This document shows positions 1-6,514 of a stretch of 13,111 nt of DNA, piece by piece. The notes below the pieces were generated by a model. It saw only the letters and a program-made list of their open reading frames with translations. It was not told the origin of the DNA and made no database searches. The translations under genes were made by a program, and so were the position numbers. Numbering within the stretch: position 1 is the first letter of the stretch; each line of letters begins with the position of its first letter. Origin of the DNA: Gammaproteobacteria bacterium (GTDB lineage Bacteria > Pseudomonadota > Gammaproteobacteria > SZUA-229); the NCBI GenBank assembly GCA_011051475.1, contig DRLE01000062.1:1-13111 (forward strand). Reading direction: 5' to 3'.

Positions 1-1113
1 CTGAATAAAAGCAGCCTGCGCGCCTGGGACGCGGCGGATGAATATCTGCTGTCTTATCTGGCGGAGGATAATTTACTGGAAAAGGCACACGGTGGCGCAG
101 TCGTTGTTGTTAATGATAACTTCGGTGCTCTTGGATTGTCCCTGCACTCGTTTCACCCGGTACTAATGACCGATTCCTACCTGGCCATGCAGGCGGTATC
201 GCAAAATGCCGAGGCGGCCGGCCTGGATGAACTCGTGCAGATCAATACGCTGGAAGATCCGTGTCAGTACTTTCCTGCGGAAGCGGGTCACAAGGCCGCA
301 GTCGTGCTGATCCGGATTCCCAAAAGCCTGGCCATGCTGGAAGACCAGCTGCATCGCGTTCGCCCTCTGTTAACAAAGGACACCGTTATTATCGCTGCGG
401 CCATGACGCGCAATATCCATAACTCGACACTGGCGCTGTTCGAAAAAATTATTGGCCCGACACGAACCTCGCTGGCCAGAAAAAAGGCGCGCCTGGTTTT
501 CAGCGAGTATGACGAAAACCTGCAGGTCGCGGATAATCCCTGGCCGAAGTCCTACCGTATCGATTATGAGGGTACAAAGCCGGGCTTGAGCGATCATGCC
601 GGCATTTTCTCCGCCGGGCGGCTGGATATCGGTACGCGTTTTCTGCTGGAACACATACCCTCGAACAGGGATTTTCATAGCATTATCGATCTTGCCTGCG
701 GTAACGGTGTGCTGGGCATTGCCGCGGCCATTAAAAATCCGCAGGCGCGGCTGGTGTTTACCGATGAGTCCTATATGGCGGTCGAGTCGGCAGCCAGCAA
801 CTTTGAAAACCACTTTGCCGGACAACAGCAGCGAGACGCACAGTTTTTGCAGACCGATTGCCTGCAGGGCGTGGAGGCCGACAGCGCCTCGCTTGTTCTG
901 TGCAATCCGCCCTTTCATCAGCAGCATGCCATCAGTGACCATATCGCCTGGCAGATGTTCAGCCAGGCGCGTGATGTGCTGCAGCAGGGCGGCGAGCTGT
1001 GGGTGGTTGGTAACCGGCATCTTGGTTACCATGCAAAGCTCAAGCGTCTGTTTGGCAACCGGGAAATGATTGCCGGTAATAAAAAGTTTGTTATTATCAA
1101 AGTGGTTAAGTAA
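1..1113 (+). CDS. rlmG: 23S rRNA (guanine-N2)-methyltransferase RlmG, 5'-partial
   Basis: RlmG makes m2G1835 in 23S rRNA (E. coli numbering) using S-adenosylmethionine. The frame is open from base 1 and the first codons already match the family (LRAWDAADEYLL, against QAWEAADEYLL in E. coli RlmG as I remember it). The gene therefore starts outside the window, and the TTG at 136 is internal. 370 residues are visible; by comparison with the E. coli protein roughly 20 are missing. The N-terminal half is the degenerate methyltransferase-like domain typical of the RlmC/RsmC/RlmG group. The C-terminal half holds SAM motif I DLACGNGVLG (from base 688) and the catalytic motif NPPFHQQH (from base 904). 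The stop is TAA at 1111-1113. No T-rich terminator follows, only the palindrome at 1145-1220. RsmC is a related alternative, but the N-terminal AADEYLL segment and the NPPFHQQH context favour RlmG. Confidence 0.93.
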   Translation: MNKSSLRAWDAADEYLLSYLAEDNLLEKAHGGAVVVVNDNFGALGLSLHSFHPVLMTDSYLAMQAVSQNAEAAGLDELVQINTLEDPCQYFPAEAGHKAAVVLIRIPKSLAMLEDQLHRVRPLLTKDTVIIAAAMTRNIHNSTLALFEKIIGPTRTSLARKKARLVFSEYDENLQVADNPWPKSYRIDYEGTKPGLSDHAGIFSAGRLDIGTRFLLEHIPSNRDFHSIIDLACGNGVLGIAAAIKNPQARLVFTDESYMAVESAASNFENHFAGQQQRDAQFLQTDCLQGVEADSASLVLCNPPFHQQHAISDHIAWQMFSQARDVLQQGGELWVVGNRHLGYHAKLKRLFGNREMIAGNKKFVIIKVVK

Positions 1114-1144
1114 TATCAGTTGTCATGCAAATTTTAATGTCCGT

Positions 1145-1220
1145 GTCATTGCGAGCGCTAGCGAAGCAATCCAGTGAGGTCAGAGCCGGACGGGATTGCT
1201 TCGCTAGCGCTCGCAATGAC
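1145..1220. repeat. Perfect 28-bp inverted repeat of the GTCATTGCGAGC type
   Basis: Arms 1145-1172 and 1193-1220 are perfect reverse complements, starting GTCATTGCGAGC and ending GCTCGCAATGAC, around a 20-nt loop. The same GTCATTGCGAG word with a similar palindromic layout recurs inside the element at 6050-6186, so this is a dispersed family. It lies 31 bp after the rlmG stop. It could fold in the rlmG transcript and act as an RNA 3'-end barrier, but no T-run follows, so it is not a classical intrinsic terminator. Confidence 0.85.
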
Positions 1221-1223
1221 GAT

Positions 1224-1429
1224 CCAGGGAACCTTTGATTAATAACGATTTTGTCATCCTGAGCGCAGCGTAGCGAAGTCGATCGTTACATGGATGTAAC
1301 TTATTAGGGCAATGCAGGAGCAATTGCCGAAGGATCTTTTACTACTGTGCGATCAACGAGTTACGGAGCATAAGATTTTTCGACTTCACTTCGTTCCGCT
1401 CAAAATGACATTAATCAGAGGTTCCCTGG
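1224..1429. mobile_element. MITE-like element with 20-bp terminal inverted repeats
   Basis: The left TIR, ccagggaacctttgattaat (1224-1243), and the right TIR, attaatcagaggttccctgg (1410-1429), are reverse complements with one mismatch. Inside them a second inverted pair, 1252-1282 and 1380-1410, matches at 25 of 31 positions (TGTCATCCTGAGCG type). The core adds a 7-bp palindrome, GTTACAT-GG-ATGTAAC (1285-1300), and a GGCAAT/ATTGCC pair (1308-1313, 1323-1328). No transposase is encoded and no clear target duplication is visible in the flanks. With the neighbouring palindrome it fills almost all of the 341-bp gene-free stretch 1114-1454. The same TIR bounds the element at 6050-6186. Calling it a miniature inverted-repeat element is inference; no parent transposon is in the window. 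Confidence 0.7.
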
Positions 1430-1454
1430 CAACGAACTATTTCAGGAGTGTTGA

Positions 1455-2024
1455 ATGTACAAGGCCAGGGCTTTGCGTTTCACGGTTTTTAGTGTTTTGT
1501 TTTTTTCTGCAGTAAGCCCATTACTGGCGGACGCCTATCTGGGCCTGAGCGCAGGCTCCACCGCCTATACGGTGGATTTTTCCGGTCTGGGTGGCGGCAA
1601 TTTTGATGACAAAGCCACGGGAACGAAATTCTACGGCGGCTACAGCTTTAACGATTATTTTGCGCTGGAAGCGGCCTATTATAATTTTGCCGAGGCCAGT
1701 GTAGGGGCTGCTGAGCTGTCACCGGGTGGTCCCGTGGTCAGTATGGCTGCCAGTGCAAAAGGCTTTGGCGGCTATGCCGTCGGCATGTACCCGATAAGCA
1801 AAAAATTCAAGCTGATGGCCAAACTGGGCATGCTGCGCTGGGATGCCGATCTCAAGGTAAACAATGCTTCGGGCAGCAATGATGGCAGCGATATGGCCTA
1901 TGGCGTGGCGGCTTCCTATGCCTTTACCAGACAGGTACTGGTGGTGGGCGAGTGGGAAGGTTTTAATACGAATAATCCGGAGCTTTCCTTGTTGTCTGTT
2001 GGTTTCCGGTTTAACTTTAAGTAG
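1455..2024 (+). CDS. Small outer-membrane beta-barrel protein (OmpA-barrel/OMP_b-brl type)
   Basis: This is a 189-residue secreted protein. Residues 1 to about 26 form a signal peptide: a basic start (MYKARALR), a hydrophobic core (FTVFSVLFFSAVSPLL) and an ADA-like cleavage site before YLGLSAGS. The mature part shows alternating, glycine- and aromatic-rich strands (GGYSFNDYFALEAAYYNF, GFGGYAVGMYP, MAYGVAASYAF, LLSVGFRFNF) and a final aromatic strand, as in eight-stranded OmpA-like barrels. There is no C-terminal OmpA peptidoglycan-binding domain. The start is set by AGGAG at 1444-1448, six bases before the ATG. The gene stands alone between repeat-filled gaps and is convergent with the TrmH-like gene. 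Its exact function is unknown; it could be a structural, adhesive or stress-related porin-like protein. Confidence 0.75.
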   Translation: MYKARALRFTVFSVLFFSAVSPLLADAYLGLSAGSTAYTVDFSGLGGGNFDDKATGTKFYGGYSFNDYFALEAAYYNFAEASVGAAELSPGGPVVSMAASAKGFGGYAVGMYPISKKFKLMAKLGMLRWDADLKVNNASGSNDGSDMAYGVAASYAFTRQVLVVGEWEGFNTNNPELSLLSVGFRFNFK

Positions 2025-2042
2025 TTTTCGGTGCTGTGGTAT

Positions 2043-2077
2043 TTTTTTGCCGCGAATGACGCGAAGGGCGCAAAAAA
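2043..2077. repeat. Short T6GC/GCA6 inverted repeat downstream of the barrel gene
   Basis: TTTTTTGC at 2043-2050 pairs with GCAAAAAA at 2070-2077. The loop carries two GCGAA words in the sequence CGCGAATGACGCGAAGGGC. It lies 18 bp after the barrel-protein stop. The T-run precedes the hairpin on the plus strand, so it is a poor intrinsic terminator in either direction. It may be the remnant of a dispersed repeat. Confidence 0.4.
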
Positions 2078-2096
2078 GCTTGTTCATTCTTTAGCC

Positions 2097-2174
2097 TGTA
2101 GGCCAGCATAAGCGATAGCGTTGCTGGCATTGGTGAAGAGAAGCCGGCAACGCTATCGCTTATACCGGCCTACA
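2097..2174. repeat. 32-bp imperfect inverted repeat (TGTAGGCC...ATAAGCGATAGCG type)
   Basis: Arms 2097-2128 and 2143-2174 match at 29 of 32 positions, around a 14-nt loop. The core word ATAAGCGATAGCGTTGC resembles REP-like dispersed repeats built on 'ATAAGCG.AGCG'. It sits between the convergent barrel and TrmH-like genes, 19 bp from the TrmH-like stop. It is well placed to act as a shared 3'-end structure for both transcripts, though it lacks the T-run of a classical terminator. Confidence 0.75.
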
Positions 2175-2193
2175 TCTTTTGCGTTATTTGCGG

Positions 2194-2739
2194 CTAAAGC
2201 TTCTGAATAATCTCATAACAGGCAATCGCCGCCGCGGTCGCCACATTCATCGATGAATTCTGCCCCTGCATGGGGATATGCACGCTGATATCGGCCAGTT
2301 TCAGCAGTTCATTCTGTACCCCTGTGTTCTCCGAACCCAGTACCAGGCACAGCTCACGGCCCTTTATTTTCTGCTGAAAAGCCGGGTCTGACAGCGCCAG
2401 GCTTTGCGTGCTGATCTCCAGCGCCACCAGCAACAGTTTTTTTGCCTGCAGGGCTTTTGCCAGTTCGACCGCATCGTCGTGCTGTGAATACGCCACCGAT
2501 TTTTCCGTGGAGCGTGAGGTCCTGCGAATTTTGGGATTTGGCGGGCAGGCGCTTTCACCACCCAGGTAGATATGCTGTATGCCAAGCGCGTCGGCCAGGC
2601 GAAACAGGCTGCCGATATTTTCCGCATGGCGGATATTGTCGGCAAGGATGCTCAGCGGGAAAAGCCTGCCGCTGTTTTTATGTGCCGAATGATCCAGCTG
2701 CCGGTTAATGGTCACGGTTCTATCAACGGGTTTATTCAA
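2194..2739 (-). CDS. TrmH-family (SpoU/SPOUT) RNA 2'-O-methyltransferase
   Basis: This 181-residue protein is a SPOUT-fold methyltransferase that transfers a methyl group from SAM to a ribose 2'-OH in tRNA or rRNA. All three SpoU motifs are present: motif 1 ENIGSLFRLADALG (about 40-53, with catalytic-type Asn41 and Arg47), motif 2 LVLGSENTGV (132-141) and motif 3 IPMQGQNSSMNVATAAAIACYE (about 155-176). It lacks the N-terminal substrate-binding domain of RlmB, which fits the short TrmH/TrmL-like class; the target nucleotide cannot be read from sequence. The start is a TTG at 2737-2739, overlapping the stop of the upstream membrane-protein gene by eight bases. No ATG or GTG lies in frame nearby, so translational coupling is likely. 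It is the last gene of a three-gene minus-strand operon. Confidence 0.85.
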   Translation of the reverse strand: MNKPVDRTVTINRQLDHSAHKNSGRLFPLSILADNIRHAENIGSLFRLADALGIQHIYLGGESACPPNPKIRRTSRSTEKSVAYSQHDDAVELAKALQAKKLLLVALEISTQSLALSDPAFQQKIKGRELCLVLGSENTGVQNELLKLADISVHIPMQGQNSSMNVATAAAIACYEIIQKL

Positions 2740-3079
2740 ACCACCAGGTATCGGGATTGGGTACGGCCTGCTGCCTGTCCAGCCAGTTCAGACCCTTGAT
2801 GCAACGAACGATAATCCAGATCACGGCAAAGGCCATAACCAGTTTGCCGATAACGATCAGGTAGGTGAAGGCGCCGATAAACAGATAAAGCAGGCCGATC
2901 CAGAAGCTGCGGATCAGAAAACGGTAGTGCGTCTGCAGCCAGTCGGGAGCCTGATCCCTGTAAATATAGGCCATGATCAGGGCGATAACGGCCGTCATCG
3001 GCAGCAGGGTGCCGACCAGCATCAGGATATAGATCAGCTTCGTTGTGCCGGTCAGGTTCTTCTGTTGCAGTTCATTCAT
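2732..3079 (-). CDS. Small DUF4870-like inner-membrane protein
   Basis: This 115-residue protein is predicted to lie in the cytoplasmic membrane. Hydrophobic segments are at about 15-39, 59-78 and 79-94. Between the first two lies a polar or amphipathic stretch with the pattern W-L-x-x-H-Y-R-F-x-I-R-S-F-W (about 47-60), which I associate with DUF4870-like proteins of pseudomonads and relatives. The family's function is not known to me. The gene starts 19 bp after the stop of the pseudouridine synthase gene and overlaps the TrmH-like gene by eight bases, so all three are probably cotranscribed. No strong Shine-Dalgarno sequence is visible before the ATG. The tail (NPDTWWFE) is encoded partly by the overlap. 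Confidence 0.65.
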   Translation of the reverse strand: MNELQQKNLTGTTKLIYILMLVGTLLPMTAVIALIMAYIYRDQAPDWLQTHYRFLIRSFWIGLLYLFIGAFTYLIVIGKLVMAFAVIWIIVRCIKGLNWLDRQQAVPNPDTWWFE

Positions 3080-3098
3080 CGGTCTATGTGGTCGGGGT

Positions 3099-3944
3099 CT
3101 ACAGGCTGTATTCCTTTATCTGCCCTGTGACGGGGCAGGTGAATTTCAGGTAGACCGATTTTAGCTGAAGATCGGGCCCGGTGTTTGCCGGATTATCATT
3201 GTCGGCCTTGTTGCTTTTTGTGCCATACAGACGATCACCGACAATCGGCCAGCCGCTCTCTGCCAGGTGGCGACGGATCTGGTGCTTGCGCCCGGTTTCG
3301 ATTTCCAGTCGCAGGCGGCTGTTGCCGTCTTCGGGCTCGACCCCAATGATGCGGCTCAGCGCGGGCTTGCCATCCACGGGCTTGCTGATTTCAAACGGCA
3401 GTGCGAGCGCTGACAGATCGGCCGCCACTACCGCCTCGTACTGCTTGCCGATTTCACGCTTAACAAACAATGAGGAAAAGGCGGCGGCCATTTTTTTGCT
3501 GTGCGCCAGAATCATCAGACCGCTGGCGGCGCGGTCGAGGCGGTGCACGATAAAGGCGGGGCGCTCGGGCAGAAGATGCTGTTCGGCATAGCGATAGATG
3601 GTGCAGTGGTCGCCCCAGCGGCTGCCCTGTGAATACATGCCACAGGGCTTGTTCCAGATGCTGTATGCCTTTTCATCGGCAACAAGTTTGGCGGGGGGAA
3701 CCTGCTGGTTCTGTATGGCCTCGTCATAATAGAAGTGCAGCTCATCGCCGGCCGATAAGGTTTTTTTCGCGCGGCGCAGGCGTTGCACATGCCTGCCGTG
3801 CTCCAGCCAGAGGGCGCCGTTCTGCATTGCCTGCTTGATTGTCTGCCGGCTCAGGTCGCAATGCCCGCTCAGCAGGTCGACGGCATTGCACTGCGCGTGC
3901 GTGACGGGCAGGTGCAGTTCGAAGTGAGCGGAGGAGGTGGTCAT
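3099..3944 (-). CDS. RluA-family RNA pseudouridine synthase with N-terminal S4 domain
   Basis: The enzyme isomerises uridine to pseudouridine in rRNA or tRNA. From the ATG at 3944 it has 281 residues. An S4-like RNA-binding region covers about 20-70 (AVDLLSGHCDLSRQTIKQAM). The catalytic domain follows with the RluA signature HRLDRAASGLMIL (134-146, catalytic Asp137), the aromatic residue of the QYEAVV segment (Tyr169), TGRKHQIRRHL (217-227) and GDRLYG (236-241). The frame runs further upstream to an ATG at 4016, but that extension overlaps a good promoter (3988-4016) and the family starts near the S4 domain, so 3944 is preferred. There is no clear Shine-Dalgarno; GGGG lies about 12-15 bases upstream. 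It is the first gene of the operon with the DUF4870-like and TrmH-like genes. The exact target uridine is not decidable here. Confidence 0.85.
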   Translation of the reverse strand: MTTSSAHFELHLPVTHAQCNAVDLLSGHCDLSRQTIKQAMQNGALWLEHGRHVQRLRRAKKTLSAGDELHFYYDEAIQNQQVPPAKLVADEKAYSIWNKPCGMYSQGSRWGDHCTIYRYAEQHLLPERPAFIVHRLDRAASGLMILAHSKKMAAAFSSLFVKREIGKQYEAVVAADLSALALPFEISKPVDGKPALSRIIGVEPEDGNSRLRLEIETGRKHQIRRHLAESGWPIVGDRLYGTKSNKADNDNPANTGPDLQLKSVYLKFTCPVTGQIKEYSL

Positions 3945-3987
3945 GGCGCGATTATAACCCCGGGCTGCCTGCCGTGCCGGAACATGC

Positions 3988-4016
3988 AATATAAGCATAT
4001 CATTAAATACTATCAA
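3988..4016 (-). promoter_or_regulatory. Sigma70-type promoter for the pseudouridine synthase operon
   Basis: Read on the minus strand, a -35 TTGATA (4011-4016) is separated by exactly 17 bp from a -10 TATATT (3988-3993). This predicts a transcription start near 3981 and a leader of about 37 nt before the ATG at 3944. A second -10-like TATAAT (minus strand, 3951-3956) ends only six bases before that ATG but has no good -35. Confidence 0.6.
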
Positions 4017-4184
4017 TTCAGGCCGATAAAAGGTAAACTGTGCGCTTACTGCTTATTCTGCCCGTATCCTCCATAACTGATGTGAACCGATACCGGCCCA
4101 TCAGCTTGTCTTTAGAACACCATTTACCTTCTGTTTTCAGAGCGATTGAAATCATTCAGGTATAACACCCAGGTACAAAACAAT

Positions 4185-6068
4185 ATGTCCGATACGGTCA
4201 CCGCGTTCAGCCAGCTGGCGCTGAGCAAACCCCTGTTAAAAGCCCTCGATGAAGTGGGTTATGAAACTCCCTCGCCGATACAGGCGCAAACCATTCCCCT
4301 GCTGCTTGAAGGCCGTGACGTACTCGGTACGGCGCAGACCGGCACCGGTAAAACCGCGGCCTTTGCCCTGCCGCTGCTGTCGAACCTCGACTTGAAACAG
4401 AAAGATCCGCAGGTACTGGTGCTGGCGCCGACGCGCGAGCTGGCCATACAGGTGGCCGAGGCTTTCCAGAAGTACGCCCATCACCTGAAAGGTTTTCATG
4501 TGCTGCCCATCTATGGCGGCTCGGATTACGGCAGCCAGATTCGCGCCCTGAAACGCGGCACGCACGTCGTGGTCGGTACCCCGGGGCGGGTGATGGACCA
4601 TATGCGCAAGGGCACACTGAAGCTGGACAAACTGAAAGCACTGGTGCTGGACGAGGCCGATGAAATGCTGCGCATGGGCTTTATCGACGATGTCGAATGG
4701 GTGCTGGAACAGACGCCGGACAGTCGCCAGATCGCGCTGTTCTCCGCCACCATGCCCTCGCAGATCCGCCGCATTGCCACCACCTATTTGAACGATCCGG
4801 CGCAGATCAATATCAAGGTAAAGACCACCACGGCCGAAACCATTCGCCAGCGTTTCTGGCCGGTCAGCGGCGTGCACAAGCTTGACGCCCTGACCCGTAT
4901 CCTCGAAGCCGAGCCCTTCGATGGCATGATTATTTTCGTGCGCACCAAGAACGCCACCGTCGAACTGGCGGACAAGCTGGCGGCGCGCGGTTATGCCGCC
5001 GCCGCGCTGAACGGCGATATCGCGCAGAACCAGCGCGAGCGCACCGTGAACAACCTGAAAAAAGGCAAGCTGGACATCCTGATTGCCACCGACGTCGCCG
5101 CCCGCGGCCTGGACGTCGAGCGTATCAGTCATGTGGTGAACTACGATATTCCCTACGATACCGAGGCCTATGTGCATCGCATTGGTCGTACCGGTCGCGC
5201 CGGGCGTGAAGGCGATGCGATTTTATTCGTCGCGCCGCGTGAAAAGCGCATGCTGGCTGCCATCGAAAAGGCCACGCGCAAGAAGATCGAGCGCATGGAG
5301 CTGCCCTCGACCGAAACCATCAATGACAAACGCATCGACCGCTTCAAGCAGCGTATTACCGATACCCTGGCCGCCGCCGAATCCGACGATGACCTGCAGT
5401 TTTTCAGCGAGCTGATCGAACAGTACGAGCAGGAGCACAATGTGCCGGCCAGTGAAATCGCCGCGGCGCTGGCGAAACTGCTGCAGGGTGACACCCCGCT
5501 GCTGCTCAGCAACAAGCCGCAGAAACGCGCGCGTGATGACTGGGACCGTGCTGACAGCAGGGGCGACAGAAAGCAGCGCAGGGATGAGCGCAGTGACAGG
5601 CCCCCGCGCCGCCAGCGCGATAATGATGAACCGCTGGAAGAGGGCATGCAGCGTTTCCGCCTGGCGGTCGGTCATACGCATTCGGTGAAGCCGGGCAATA
5701 TCGTCGGCGCCATTGCCAACGAGGCCGACATCGACAGCAAGTATATCGGTCGCATCAATATTATGGACGACCACAGTTTTGTCGACCTGCCCGAGGGTAT
5801 GCCGAAAGAACTGCTGTACAGTTTGAAAAAGGTCTGGGTGGCCGGACAGCAGCTGAAAATCACGCCGGTTGAAAAAGGCCGGGGTGGGCATGGCAAGGGT
5901 GGATTCGGCAAGGGTGGTGCGAAAGGGGCGGCAAAAAAGCCGCGTAAGCCTTCAGCCGAAGGCGATCGTTCCGGCCAGAAAACAGCTAAGAAAGCGGGCC
6001 AGAAAGCGGGCAAGCGCCCCTTGAGCCTGCAAAGAAAACCCCGCAAAAACCAGGGAGTCTCTGATTAA
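4185..6068 (+). CDS. deaD: ATP-dependent DEAD-box RNA helicase DeaD/CsdA
   Basis: The enzyme unwinds RNA duplexes in ribosome assembly and cold adaptation. From the ATG at 4185 it has 627 residues. The frame extends to a TTG at 4146, but family members start with a short leader just like MSDTVTAFSQLALS. Motifs in order: Q motif (YETPSPIQ, 26-33), Walker A AQTGTGKT (50-57), PTREL (82-86), TPGR (132-135), DEAD (156-159), SAT (187-189), ARGLD (306-310) and HRIGRTGR (331-338). A basic linker follows (about 445-480), then the CsdA/DbpA-type RNA-binding domain (about 487-560, with VGAIANEADIDSKYIG), then a Gly/Lys-rich basic tail. The last five codons (QGVSD) and the TAA lie within the terminal inverted repeat of the element at 6050-6186, so that insertion set the present C-terminus. 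It is transcribed divergently from the pseudouridine synthase operon; I see no clear plus-strand promoter in 3945-4184. Confidence 0.95.
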   Translation: MSDTVTAFSQLALSKPLLKALDEVGYETPSPIQAQTIPLLLEGRDVLGTAQTGTGKTAAFALPLLSNLDLKQKDPQVLVLAPTRELAIQVAEAFQKYAHHLKGFHVLPIYGGSDYGSQIRALKRGTHVVVGTPGRVMDHMRKGTLKLDKLKALVLDEADEMLRMGFIDDVEWVLEQTPDSRQIALFSATMPSQIRRIATTYLNDPAQINIKVKTTTAETIRQRFWPVSGVHKLDALTRILEAEPFDGMIIFVRTKNATVELADKLAARGYAAAALNGDIAQNQRERTVNNLKKGKLDILIATDVAARGLDVERISHVVNYDIPYDTEAYVHRIGRTGRAGREGDAILFVAPREKRMLAAIEKATRKKIERMELPSTETINDKRIDRFKQRITDTLAAAESDDDLQFFSELIEQYEQEHNVPASEIAAALAKLLQGDTPLLLSNKPQKRARDDWDRADSRGDRKQRRDERSDRPPRRQRDNDEPLEEGMQRFRLAVGHTHSVKPGNIVGAIANEADIDSKYIGRINIMDDHSFVDLPEGMPKELLYSLKKVWVAGQQLKITPVEKGRGGHGKGGFGKGGAKGAAKKPRKPSAEGDRSGQKTAKKAGQKAGKRPLSLQRKPRKNQGVSD

Positions 6069-6186
6069 TGCAAAATTCCTGTCATTGCGAGCGAAGCGCG
6101 GCAATCTCGTGTAGTGGAGTCAATCTGTTAGAGATTGCCGCGTCGCTTTGCTCCTCGCAATGACGAATTAATCAGAGATTCCCTGG
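6050..6186. mobile_element. Second MITE-like element, sharing TIRs with 1224-1429 and overlapping the deaD stop
   Basis: The left TIR ccagggagtctctgattaat (6050-6069) and the right TIR attaatcagagattccctgg (6167-6186) differ at one position, and they match the TIR of the element at 1224-1429. Pairing extends outward through A5 (6045-6049) with T5 (6187-6191). The core is a GTCATTGCGAGC palindrome (6081-6108 against 6131-6164, imperfect, with a few extra bases in the right arm), related to the repeat at 1145-1220. No transposase is present. Folded as RNA, the whole element is a long stem followed at once by six U (6187-6192), so it could terminate deaD transcription. Confidence 0.75.
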
Positions 6187-6204
6187 TTTTTTCCTGATAT
6201 CGAA

Positions 6205-6243
6205 AATAAACCCGGCGCCTTGAAAACAGGCTTCGGGTTTATT
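6205..6243 (+). terminator. Hairpin terminator-like structure after deaD
   Basis: AATAAACCCG (6205-6214) pairs perfectly with CGGGTTTATT (6234-6243). Three more pairs can form nearer the loop after a two-base mismatch. The 3' side is AT-rich (ATATTAC) rather than a true T-run. It overlaps the promoter called at 6220-6248. Confidence 0.45.
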
Positions 6244-6248
6244 ATATT
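6220..6248 (+). promoter_or_regulatory. Sigma70-type promoter for the toxin-antitoxin operon
   Basis: TTGAAA (6220-6225), a 17-bp spacer and TATATT (6243-6248) are each one base from consensus, giving a predicted start near 6255, about 45 nt before the antitoxin ATG. Between start and gene, TATTTTAC occurs twice in direct orientation 16 bp apart (6258-6265 and 6274-6281). That could be an operator, or chance in AT-rich sequence. Confidence 0.6.
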
Positions 6249-6298
6249 ACGCGCCTGTATTTTACCTGTTCACTATTTTACTGATATAGGGTGGGATA

Positions 6299-6514
6299 AT
6301 GGCAAGTACGATAAATAACCCGAGCCTGGCTGAATCCAGCGGGCATCATCAGGCAGGCGATGCCCTGCAAACACCGCCTGACAATGGCAACAGCCATGTC
6401 GAGAAACTGCGCCGGTTGATCGCCGAAGGCGAAAACAGCGGCCGCGCGCAGGACTGGGCACTGTATGATTTTCTTGACCGTATGGCGGAGAAAAGAAGAA
6501 ATGCCGGCAAGTAA
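6299..6514 (+). CDS. Antitoxin of a ParE-type toxin-antitoxin module (no visible DNA-binding domain)
   Basis: This 71-residue protein should bind and neutralise the toxin encoded next to it. Its C-terminal half (about 34-71: VEKLRRLIAEGENSG, then WALYDFLDRMAEKRR) resembles the toxin-wrapping tail of ParD-family antitoxins (the E-G-x-x-S-G then D-F-x-R-M pattern). Its first 33 residues are rich in Ser, Asn, Gly, Pro and His and show no ribbon-helix-helix pattern, so they are probably disordered. This resembles by size and logic the 71-residue PaaA2 antitoxin, which also lacks a DNA-binding domain; homology is not claimed. AGGGTGGG about six bases before the ATG serves as ribosome site. The stop overlaps the toxin start by 14 bases. 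Assignment rests strongly on the neighbour. Confidence 0.65.
   Translation: MASTINNPSLAESSGHHQAGDALQTPPDNGNSHVEKLRRLIAEGENSGRAQDWALYDFLDRMAEKRRNAGK

Noticed and set aside
370..1032. 220-codon open frame on the minus strand
   Set aside because: It is antisense to rlmG, including the NPPF motif, with no ribosome site or family pattern.
1312..1515. Plus-strand open frame of 67 codons
   Set aside because: It lies mostly inside the palindromic element and runs into the barrel-protein gene in another frame. It has no ribosome site and no protein-like pattern.
4236..5177. 313-codon open frame on the minus strand
   Set aside because: It is antisense to the helicase core of deaD, which carries every DEAD-box motif. 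The His/Gln/Gly-rich composition is typical of shadow frames.
5223..5891. 222-codon open frame on the minus strand
   Set aside because: It is antisense to the C-terminal half of deaD with no recognisable domain.
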